Positions 1 to 5,663 of a DNA stretch of 14,733 bases are shown here, piece after piece. The position numbers and the translations under genes were made by a program. The DNA is taken from positions 1 to 14,733 of the forward strand of contig QHXL01000324.1 in assembly GCA_003222935.1 (NCBI GenBank). Direction: 5' to 3'. The notes beneath the pieces are model-generated. The model made no database searches. It worked only from the letters and a program-made list of their open reading frames with translations, and was not told where the DNA came from. Within the stretch, counting starts at the first letter, position 1. Every line of letters begins with the position of its first letter. The stretch comes from Acidobacteriota bacterium. Its GTDB lineage: Bacteria; Acidobacteriota; Blastocatellia; Pyrinomonadales; Pyrinomonadaceae.

Positions 1-404
1 CACTCCTCTTCAACATCAGTACGGAAGTTCCTACGCAACATCACTTCATTGATCTCGCGTGCTACCTCCAATACCCGTCGCATCTCAGGTTTGGTTTCGA
101 TGTAACTTTCCTTATTGTCAAACTCCTTGCGAAGCTGATCCATGGCCTTTTCAAAATCTTTGGCCCGCTCGTTTATTCGATCTTCTCGTTCAGTCCCGTT
201 AGCGGCGCTCTTGTCCAACGCCCTATCAAGTAACTTAATAAAACGATCGCTGCGGTTTTCTGCAATCTTGATACGATCATTTACCTCCGCCTTTGTGTAA
301 ACACGGCCACGTGGTCCTCTTCTGTTTTGAGCTGCGATTGGCAGGGCTAACAGTCCAAGAACAAGCACCAAAAGCATTTTGGTTCTTACACTTGAAATAG
401 ACAT
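1..404 (-). CDS. Small secreted helical protein of unknown function (3' end off the window)
   Basis: Reading the minus strand from ATG at 404-402 gives 134 codons with no stop before the left edge, so the gene is partial at its C-terminus. The N-terminus is a clear Sec signal peptide: basic start (R7, K9), hydrophobic core at about residues 10-22, and a likely cleavage after A25 (PIAA-QN). The mature part opens with a short Arg/Gly-rich stretch (NRRGPRGR) and then is strongly charged and helix-favouring, with regular hydrophobic spacing and many E/K/R, suggesting a helical bundle or coiled coil. An AGGAG sits 11 nt before the ATG; an in-frame TTG one codon earlier (407-405) is an alternative start at better spacing. 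I do not recognise the family. It is divergent from gcvT and gives no hint of a link to glycine metabolism. That it is a real exported protein is well supported; its role is unknown. Confidence 0.8.
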   Translation of the reverse strand, partial: MSISSVRTKMLLVLVLGLLALPIAAQNRRGPRGRVYTKAEVNDRIKIAENRSDRFIKLLDRALDKSAANGTEREDRINERAKDFEKAMDQLRKEFDNKESYIETKPEMRRVLEVAREINEVMLRRNFRTDVEEE

Positions 405-447
405 CAATCTCTTTGCTCCTTTCGAACTATTCATCCAGGAAAAGACG

Positions 448-456
448 TTTATATCA
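448..456 (-). promoter_or_regulatory. Possible extended -10 promoter for the leftward secreted-protein gene
   Basis: On the minus strand this reads TGA-TATAAA, a near-consensus -10 hexamer with the TGn extension. Transcription would start about 7 nt further on, giving a leader of roughly 35 nt before the ATG at 404. No good -35 lies 16-18 bp upstream, which extended -10 promoters tolerate. This is sequence resemblance only. Confidence 0.4.
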
Positions 457-522
457 GCACACATCGGATAACACTCGCATTATGACGCGAAAACGATCTA
501 GTTTGTCGAAAAACTTCGCTGC

Positions 523-551
523 TTGACGCACCGCACGTCGCATGCTAGTTT
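523..551 (+). promoter_or_regulatory. Probable sigma-70-type promoter of the gcv operon
   Basis: TTGACG (523-528) and TAGTTT (546-551) are separated by exactly 17 bp, and TGC directly precedes the -10, giving an extended -10. Transcription would begin near 558, about 58 nt before the chosen gcvT start at 616. The TTG of the -35 is also the first codon of the longest possible gcvT reading frame, which shows that the longest frame includes untranslated promoter DNA. Confidence 0.6.
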
Positions 552-582
552 CCGGCTTCGCCGTTTAATTTTGATCCACTCA

Positions 583-611
583 ACGTGGGACTCAATCGTC
601 CACGTGGTGAT
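583..611 (+). promoter_or_regulatory. Leader hairpin abutting the gcvT Shine-Dalgarno
   Basis: Arms ACGTGGGAC (583-591) and GTCCACGT (598-605) pair over 8 bp with one bulged G around a 6-nt loop. The stem ends directly against GGTGAT (606-611), which matches the anti-Shine-Dalgarno region and lies just before the TTG at 616. The arm overlaps a CCACGTGG palindrome (600-607). It could modulate initiation, or the palindrome could be a DNA operator. I see no glycine-riboswitch-like architecture in this short leader. Confidence 0.35.
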
Positions 612-615
612 TAAG

Positions 616-1737
616 TTGACTGCTACTGCGCCACAGTTCAAAGAAACCCCACTCAATCGTCTGCACAGAGACTTAGGCGGCCGCATGGTCGACTTTGGTG
701 GCTGGGATATGCCTGTTCAATATCCAGCGGGCACGATTGAAGAACATCTGCGCACAAGAAATCATTCAGGGCTGTTCGACGTCTCTCACATGGGCGAGAT
801 TGAAGTTCGCGGAGCGGACGCAATTCCATTCGTAAACCGAATTACCTCAAACGACGTCTCGAAACTCATTGACGGCCAGGCCCAGTATTCGGCATTGACG
901 ACTCCCCTGGGAACTGTCGTTGACGATCTGCTTGTCTATCGTTTCTCGCAAGATCACTTGCTGCTGGTCGTTAATGCAGGCACCACTGAAAAAGACTGGG
1001 ATTGGATCAAGTCGCACCACGCAGGTGAAAACCTTCAACTAAAAAACGTGAGCGCCGAGTATTGCCAGATTGCGCTACAAGGTCCGGATGCGATCTCAAT
1101 ACTCCAGCAGCTAACCGAACTGAAACTTGCGGACATTAAGTATTACCACTTCACAACGGGAACCGTTGATGGCGTACCCAGTATCGTTTCGCGAACAGGT
1201 TACACCGGTGAAGATGGTTTCGAAGTTTACGCTGCGGCCGATAAGGCAGAACAACTGTGGACGAAGATGCTTGAGGTCGGCAAGGCCGGCACTGATACTG
1301 GAGTTCTTCCCTGCGGGCTTGCTGCACGAAATACATTGCGACTTGAAGCTGGAATGTCACTGTACGGTCATGAGATCGACGAAACCACGACACTGCTGGA
1401 AGCGAACCTTGGTTGGATCTGCAAACTCGACAAGGGCGATTTCATTGGACGTGACCGCCTGGCGCAGCAAAAGGAAAGTGGAATTCAGCGTCGCCTGGTA
1501 GGATTCGAAGTTACCGAACGCGGCATCGCTCGCGATGATCAGGAAGTCGTGATTGGCGACGAGCGGGTGGGCAAAGTTACCTCGGGTAGCCCGGCTCCAT
1601 TTCTCAAAAAGAACATCGGCTTCGCGTACGTTCCGGCAGAACAAGCCGCGGTGGGCGGCGAAATAAAGATCGACGTCCGCGGACGCTTGGTAGGCGCTCA
1701 GATCGTCAAGACGCCGTTCTATAAGCGCGCTCGCTAA
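616..1737 (+). CDS. gcvT: Glycine cleavage system T protein (aminomethyltransferase)
   Basis: GcvT takes the aminomethyl group carried on lipoyl-GcvH and passes its one-carbon unit to tetrahydrofolate, giving 5,10-methylene-THF and ammonia in the cytoplasm. The protein shows family landmarks in order: TPLNRLHRDLGGRMVDFGGWDMPVQY near the N-terminus in this family's usual form, FDVSHMGEIEVRG, NAGTTEKDWDWI, the SRTGYTGEDGFEVY block, and GLAARNTLRLEAGMSLYGHEI. From the TTG at 616 it is 373 residues, close to the usual 360-375. I prefer this start because GGTGAT lies at the right distance, the family's N-terminus begins here, and the longer frame from 523 starts inside the promoter's -35. A GTG at 607 is the main alternative. 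It is first in the gcv operon, 69 nt before gcvH. It seems intact, and its identity is near certain. Confidence 0.95.
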   Translation: MTATAPQFKETPLNRLHRDLGGRMVDFGGWDMPVQYPAGTIEEHLRTRNHSGLFDVSHMGEIEVRGADAIPFVNRITSNDVSKLIDGQAQYSALTTPLGTVVDDLLVYRFSQDHLLLVVNAGTTEKDWDWIKSHHAGENLQLKNVSAEYCQIALQGPDAISILQQLTELKLADIKYYHFTTGTVDGVPSIVSRTGYTGEDGFEVYAAADKAEQLWTKMLEVGKAGTDTGVLPCGLAARNTLRLEAGMSLYGHEIDETTTLLEANLGWICKLDKGDFIGRDRLAQQKESGIQRRLVGFEVTERGIARDDQEVVIGDERVGKVTSGSPAPFLKKNIGFAYVPAEQAAVGGEIKIDVRGRLVGAQIVKTPFYKRAR

Positions 1738-1747
1738 TTGATTTTGA

Positions 1748-1766
1748 TCGGTTCGCTGTGAACCGA
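1748..1766 (+). promoter_or_regulatory. Intercistronic hairpin between gcvT and gcvH
   Basis: TCGGTTC (1748-1754) and GAACCGA (1760-1766) form a perfect 7-bp stem with a 5-nt loop in the 69-nt gcvT-gcvH gap. A run of five T occurs at 1776-1780, nine nt after the stem, too far for a standard intrinsic terminator. It may act as an RNA-processing or stability element, or a weak attenuator, setting the GcvH:GcvT ratio. Confidence 0.3.
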
Positions 1767-1806
1767 ATTGACACGTTTTTGAAAAACCAGATTAGTTGGA
1801 GGAACC

Positions 1807-2199
1807 ATGGCAAACGTTCCAGAGGACCTGCACTACAGCAAGGACCACGAATGGGTAAGAGTTGATGGTGATATAGCTACCATCGGCATCACTGACTACG
1901 CGCAGGATTCGCTTGGTGACGTGGTCTACGTCGAGGTGCCAAAACCTGGCGACGAATTCGCAACCAATGAATCGTTCGGATCGGTCGAATCGGTGAAAGC
2001 AGTCTCGGAAGTCTTCACACCGGTGTCCGGCGCAGTTGTTGAGATCAATGAGTCGCTTGCGGACGAACCGGAGAGCGTTAATTCGGATCCATACGGCAAA
2101 GGTTGGATGATCCGCGTAAAGATGTCGAACCCGGGCGAGGTCGACAGCCTGCTGACTGCGGCAGAATATGAAGACTTTACGAAAGCTGAGAAAGAATAA
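1807..2199 (+). CDS. gcvH: Glycine cleavage system H protein (lipoyl carrier)
   Basis: GcvH is the small lipoylated shuttle that receives the aminomethyl group from the P protein, presents it to GcvT and is reoxidised by the L protein. The 130-residue protein has the expected all-beta lipoyl-domain sequence: HEWVRVDGDIATIGIT, DSLGDVVYVEVPKPG, and the lipoylation block ESFGSVESVKAVSEV, where K64 is the lipoyl-lysine. The C-terminal NSDPYGKGWMIRVK segment is also typical, and the length matches the family (about 125-130). The ATG is preceded by a strong GGAGG (1798-1802), the best ribosome site in this operon, fitting the need for H protein in excess. The gcvPA start follows after 2 nt. There is no sign of damage. 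Confidence 0.97.
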   Translation: MANVPEDLHYSKDHEWVRVDGDIATIGITDYAQDSLGDVVYVEVPKPGDEFATNESFGSVESVKAVSEVFTPVSGAVVEINESLADEPESVNSDPYGKGWMIRVKMSNPGEVDSLLTAAEYEDFTKAEKE

Positions 2200-2201
2200 C
2201 C

Positions 2202-3554
2202 TTGCGCTACATTCCTAACTCGCCGGAAGAGCGCGCGGAAATGCTCGACTCGATTGGTCTGAAATCTGCCGACGACTTATTCGATTCGATTCCTGAGACG
2301 TTACGCCTGCGGCGACCACTTAATACTCCCGCACCACTTTCAGAGACGGAACTGCTAAATCGCTTCGAACAGATGGGTGCGCGCAACAATGGCGCACAAC
2401 GAACGAGCTTCCTCGGAGGTGGTGCCTACTCGCATTACATCCCGACCGTGGTCGATCACATTCTGTCTCGTTCTGAGTTCTTTACTGCCTACACTCCTTA
2501 TCAACCTGAAATCTCGCAAGGCACTCTGCAAACAATTTTCGAGTTTCAAACATTAGTCTGTCAGTTAACAGGACTCGAAGTTGCCAACGCCTCGATGTAC
2601 GACGGCTCGACGGCTTTAGCTGAAGCGGTCTTGATGGCTGAAAGAGTAACGAAAAGATCTAAAGTCGTGGCTTCCAGGTCGATTCATCCACAGTATCTCG
2701 AAGTAGTTGAGACTTATGTGCAGCACGCTGGAATTCACCTCGAGGGAGTCGCTTACGATAAAGAGACCGGTCAGGCTGGGTCTGCTCTGGCGGCAGCAAT
2801 AGACGATCAAACGGCCGCGGTGGTGGTCCAGTCACCAAACTTCTTCGGTTGTATCGAAGACTTAACTGCTCTTGCGGAAGCCGCGCACGCAAAAGGCGCC
2901 CTGCTCGTAGTGGCGATAACAGAGGCTATTTCGCTGGGTCTGCTGAAATCGCCAGGTGAATGTGGCGCTGATATCGTCGTTGCTGAAGGTCAATCGTTTG
3001 GTGTTCCACTTTCGTTTGGCGGCCCCTACGTCGGTCTATTCGCAACTCGAGAAAAGTATGCGCGTCAGATCCCGGGACGTCTGGTTGGCGAAGCTTACGA
3101 TAAAATTGGACGCCGAGGATTCGTGTTAACCCTCGCAACTCGCGAGCAACACATAAGACGTGAAAAAGCCACGTCGAATATCTGTACCAACGAAGGTTTG
3201 ATAGCGTTAGCAGCGACCGTCTATCTCGAAACCCTGGGCCGGAAAGGTATCCAGGAAGTCGCGCAACAGTGTCTACAGAAAACCGCCTACGCTGCAAAAC
3301 AAATCTCTGCGCTACCAGGTTTTTCACTTCCCTTCTCGGGTGCTCGCTTCAACGAGTTCGTAGTGCGTGCGCCAATCAATGCCAGCGAACTGCTCGCGCG
3401 CCTGGGAGATAAAGGTATCGATGGTGGTATCGCCCTTTCTCGTTTCTGGTCAGATAACGCAAACGACTTCCTCGTCTGTGTAACTGAACTCAACACGCGT
3501 GAACAGATCGACGCGCTCGTTGCAGGATTAAATTCACTGTCAAACTCACATTAG
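2202..3554 (+). CDS. gcvPA: Glycine dehydrogenase (decarboxylating) subunit 1, P-protein alpha
   Basis: This is the alpha subunit of the split, bacterial/archaeal-type P protein. With GcvPB it forms the PLP-dependent glycine decarboxylase that loads the aminomethyl group onto lipoyl-GcvH. The N-terminus MRYIPNSPEERAEML is the family signature, and FLGGGAYSHYIPTVVDHI, FTAYTPYQPEISQGTLQ, NASMYDGSTALAEAV, SFGVPLSFGGPYVGLFA and TREQHIRREKATSNICTN follow in order. At 450 residues it is the normal length. As expected for the alpha chain, it lacks the PLP-binding lysine, which sits in the beta chain. The start is a TTG only 2 nt after the gcvH stop; it is accepted because the family N-terminus begins exactly here. 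gcvPB follows after 7 nt. This subunit looks intact even though its partner gene is broken. Confidence 0.95.
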   Translation: MRYIPNSPEERAEMLDSIGLKSADDLFDSIPETLRLRRPLNTPAPLSETELLNRFEQMGARNNGAQRTSFLGGGAYSHYIPTVVDHILSRSEFFTAYTPYQPEISQGTLQTIFEFQTLVCQLTGLEVANASMYDGSTALAEAVLMAERVTKRSKVVASRSIHPQYLEVVETYVQHAGIHLEGVAYDKETGQAGSALAAAIDDQTAAVVVQSPNFFGCIEDLTALAEAAHAKGALLVVAITEAISLGLLKSPGECGADIVVAEGQSFGVPLSFGGPYVGLFATREKYARQIPGRLVGEAYDKIGRRGFVLTLATREQHIRREKATSNICTNEGLIALAATVYLETLGRKGIQEVAQQCLQKTAYAAKQISALPGFSLPFSGARFNEFVVRAPINASELLARLGDKGIDGGIALSRFWSDNANDFLVCVTELNTREQIDALVAGLNSLSNSH

Positions 3555-3561
3555 TCACGGT

Positions 3562-4557
3562 ATGTCATCCGGAATAACAAAAGTCACCAGTCACATAAGT
3601 CCTAACGAACAACTCATCTTTGAACGTTCCCAAACAGGACGTGTTGGCTATCGCCTGCCTGCGTTGGACGTCGAAGAACAACCCGCGGATTCACTCGTGC
3701 CCGCCGCGTTCTTAAGAGACGACGATCTCGAGGGAATGCCGGAAGTGAGTGAAGTCGACGTCATCCGTCACTTCGTGCGCATGTCGACGTGGAACTATTC
3801 GATCGATCTCGGCATGTATCCGCTCGGTTCATGCACGATGAAGTACAACTCCCGTTTGAACGAGCGAGTGGCTCGCATTCCGGGTTTTGCCAACCTTCAT
3901 CCGCTGGCAGAGGAACGTGATGCGCAAGGCGCGCTCCAAGTTATCTTTGAGCTTCAGCAACACCTGGCCGAAATCACTGGCTTGCCCGGCATCTCCCTGC
4001 AACCAGCTGCTGGAGCACACGGCGAGATGACAGGCATTATGATCATTCGTGCTTTTCTCGACGCACGCGACGGCGCGGCCGCATCGACCAGGCGCACGAT
4101 GCTCATCCCTGACTCTGCACATGGTACGAATCCCGCATCGGCTCATTTGTCAGGCTTTTCAGTGAAGACCATTCGCTCAACAGCGGAGGGATTGACGGAT
4201 CTCGATCACTTGCGTGAGTTGTGTGCTCACGGCGACGTCGCAGGTCTTATGTTGACCAATCCGAATACGCTCGGACTCTTTGAACGGAATATCGCCGAGA
4301 TTTGCGCGATCGTTCATGAGGCTGGTGGCCTTGTTTACATGGATGGCGCCAACATGAATGCTTTGGTTGGTGTGGCGCGACCGGGTGATATGGGTGTCGA
4401 TGTCATTCACTTGAACCTGCACAAAACATTTTCAACTCCGCACGGCGGCGGCGGTCCGGGATGTGGTCCTTGTTGCTGTACAAAAGACCTTGAGCCCAGA
4501 ATGCAGACAAATCTTTCGCGCTCGATTCTAATCAGCCTAAATCTATCGGGCGAGTGA
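3562..4557 (+). CDS. gcvPB: Glycine dehydrogenase subunit 2 (P-protein beta), N-terminal piece, frameshifted
   Basis: This is the catalytic PLP-binding subunit of split glycine decarboxylase, but the reading frame ends early at 331 codons, against about 480-510 for the whole protein. Intact family features include MYPLGSCTMKYNSR, QPAAGAHGEMTGIM (H153 region), DSAHGTNPASAH, the VYMDGANMNALVG block, and HLNLHKTFSTPHGGGGPG with the PLP lysine K288. Residues 304-306 read CCC where the family usually has small hydrophobics such as VAV. After KDLEP the frame changes and the last 20 or so residues (RMQTNLSRSI onward) are not homologous. The remainder of the protein continues in another frame from 4554. 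Either the gene is a pseudogene, or the sequence has a local error, or two pieces are made separately. The ATG start, 7 nt after gcvPA, is sound. Confidence 0.85.
   Translation: MSSGITKVTSHISPNEQLIFERSQTGRVGYRLPALDVEEQPADSLVPAAFLRDDDLEGMPEVSEVDVIRHFVRMSTWNYSIDLGMYPLGSCTMKYNSRLNERVARIPGFANLHPLAEERDAQGALQVIFELQQHLAEITGLPGISLQPAAGAHGEMTGIMIIRAFLDARDGAAASTRRTMLIPDSAHGTNPASAHLSGFSVKTIRSTAEGLTDLDHLRELCAHGDVAGLMLTNPNTLGLFERNIAEICAIVHEAGGLVYMDGANMNALVGVARPGDMGVDVIHLNLHKTFSTPHGGGGPGCGPCCCTKDLEPRMQTNLSRSILISLNLSGE
4470..4500 (+). other. gcvPB: Lesion cluster in gcvPB: offset block plus apparent deletion
   Basis: At 4471-4480 the DNA tgttgctgta is read as Cys-Cys-Cys, but shifted by one base gttgctgta gives Val-Ala-Val, the residues expected after GCGP. 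This fits one extra T near 4470-4471 and one lost A near 4480-4481, since TKDLEP is back in frame. Then GAG CCC (LEP, ending at 4497) is followed directly by agaatgcagac. In the downstream frame this reads N-A-D-K-S-F-A-L-D-S-N-Q-P-K-S-I-G-R, so about eight family residues (FLPTP-type) and one extra base seem to be missing. The gene from 3562 to 5063 is 1502 nt, needing a 3n+1 restoration, which agrees with a loss of about 25 nt. Confidence 0.7.
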
Positions 4558-5063
4558 AAGCATTTTTTGGAAACTACGGAATGATGTTGCGGGCATTGTC
4601 TTACACATTGACGCATGGCAACGATGGCTTGCGAGAAGCCACCGAGGCGGCAGTACTCAACGCTCGCTATATCGCCAAGGGCCTGACTTCGGATTTCGAC
4701 AAACCATTCGATAGTGCGCCAATGCACGAAGTCGTCTTTACCGATAAACGACAGACACGCAAAGGCGTGCACACACTCGATATCGCGAAACGTTTGATCG
4801 ACTACGGATTTCACCCGATGACGATCTACTTTCCCTTGATTGTTCCGGGAGCGATGCTGATTGAACCAACCGAATCAGTTGGTCGGCAGGAACTGGACCA
4901 GTTTATCGATGCGATGAGATCAATTGCGAAGGAAGCTATTGAGGATCCGGAGTTGGTAATAAACGCGCCACACAACACTCGGATTGGGCGGCTTGATGAG
5001 GCTGCTGCTGCACGTAAACCGGTCTTGAGGTGGAAACCAAAACAAGCAGCGACGGCAAGTTAA
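4554..5063 (+). CDS. gcvPB: Glycine dehydrogenase subunit 2 (P-protein beta), C-terminal piece
   Basis: This frame carries the C-terminal third of the GcvPB family. PKSIGRVKAFFGNYGMMLRA spans the only start, and is followed by HGNDGLREATEAAVLNARYIAK, MHEVVFTD, the GVHTLDIAKRLIDYGFHPMTIYFP block, and LIEPTESVGRQELDQFIDAM. The homologous frame is open from 4494, but the only possible start codon in it is the GTG at 4554, which overlaps the TGA ending the upstream piece (GTGA). Reinitiation there would make a 169-residue fragment lacking the family residues just before RVKAFFGN; no convincing ribosome site is seen. The fragment has no PLP site of its own. Its sequence is well preserved, so the break is recent, artefactual, or tolerated. 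It ends on a TTAA shared with the convergent ferredoxin gene. Confidence 0.75.
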   Translation: MKAFFGNYGMMLRALSYTLTHGNDGLREATEAAVLNARYIAKGLTSDFDKPFDSAPMHEVVFTDKRQTRKGVHTLDIAKRLIDYGFHPMTIYFPLIVPGAMLIEPTESVGRQELDQFIDAMRSIAKEAIEDPELVINAPHNTRIGRLDEAAAARKPVLRWKPKQAATAS

Positions 5064-5521
5064 GTCGAAAGACTTTCGGAATCATCCATTGATTGGGAAT
5101 TAGCAGGCACCTCACACTTCCCCGCGGAAGGTATTCTTAATAAAGCCAAACGCTCGATCGGTCGACCGTTAATGAGATGTTCTTGGACGATCTCGGGAAC
5201 GTCAGTGGCTCGAACCTGCGCATACCAAACGCCGTCGGGATAAACCATTACAGCAGCACCAATCGCACAAAACCCGACTGAGCCACACTCGGTCAGCACC
5301 ACACTGCCACGAGGATTCCGACCCTTACTCTCTTTGCCAAACTGCATCCCTCGTCGCTTAAGCTGATCCTCGAACGCAGCCATCACTGCGGCGCTATCCA
5401 CCGCGGAACACGACTTTCCAGTGCAAACAAAAACGTGATACTGAATTGGCGCGGTGGCCACTGGCGCCAGGTCATTCAGTCGCTCGCAATCGTCAATGAA
5501 TTCTTGTCTCGGCACCCTCAT
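5060..5521 (-). CDS. Thioredoxin-fold [2Fe-2S] ferredoxin-like protein
   Basis: The 153-residue protein matches the NuoE/Fd4-like thioredoxin-fold [2Fe-2S] ferredoxin family, which serves as an electron carrier. The core runs YHVFVCTGKSC (C33, C38), a helix, then VVLTECGSVGFCAIGAAVMVYPDGVWYAQV with C79 and C85, and finally DVPEIVQEHLINGRPIERLAL, a typical end. The usual second pair is C-x3-C ending before the G-x-x-V-V-Y-P strand; here it is C-x5-C, with S81 in the usual first position. C79 may still reach the cluster, but this is an odd ligand set. The first 27 and last 22 or so residues are extensions. The ATG at 5521-5519 has no clear ribosome site, so the exact start is uncertain. Its stop overlaps that of gcvPB tail-to-tail, and it is divergent from the FHA/protease gene. 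Its redox partner is not evident. Confidence 0.85.
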   Translation of the reverse strand: MRVPRQEFIDDCERLNDLAPVATAPIQYHVFVCTGKSCSAVDSAAVMAAFEDQLKRRGMQFGKESKGRNPRGSVVLTECGSVGFCAIGAAVMVYPDGVWYAQVRATDVPEIVQEHLINGRPIERLALLRIPSAGKCEVPANSQSMDDSESLST

Positions 5522-5548
5522 ATGCTAACACGTTAACCATTTGTGCAA

Positions 5549-5568
5549 ACTTCATTGTAGAATGAAGT
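5549..5568. promoter_or_regulatory. Perfect 8+4+8 palindrome in the divergent promoter region
   Basis: ACTTCATT (5549-5556), spacer GTAG, AATGAAGT (5561-5568) form a perfect inverted repeat in the 142-bp gap between the divergent ferredoxin and protease genes. It covers a possible minus-strand -10 (TACAAT, 5559-5554) and a possible plus-strand -10 (TAGAAT, 5558-5563). Neither has a good -35 at 17 bp; TTAACC at 5533-5538 is the nearest for the plus side, at 19 bp. The layout suits a dimeric regulator controlling both genes. A hairpin role in RNA is the alternative. Confidence 0.45.
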
Positions 5569-5663
5569 CCTGAGACGATTTAGAAGTGCGAGCGCAAGAC
5601 TAGCCCCAGAAGTTCGCACGGTCGTCAGTCAGTTCTTGCGTTAGTGATGTTGAAGATCTAAGT

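Noticed and set aside
523..615. N-terminal extension of gcvT from the TTG at 523
   Set aside because: The TTG is part of a good -35 element, the -10 lies inside the extension, the extra residues do not resemble GcvT, and 616 has a ribosome site.
405..615. Glycine riboswitch upstream of gcvT
   Set aside because: The leader after the likely start at about 558 is only about 58 nt, too short for a glycine aptamer, and no aptamer-like layout was seen.
1127..1501. 124-residue plus-strand frame inside gcvT
   Set aside because: It overlaps a fully conserved gcvT frame and shows no family features; a shadow frame.
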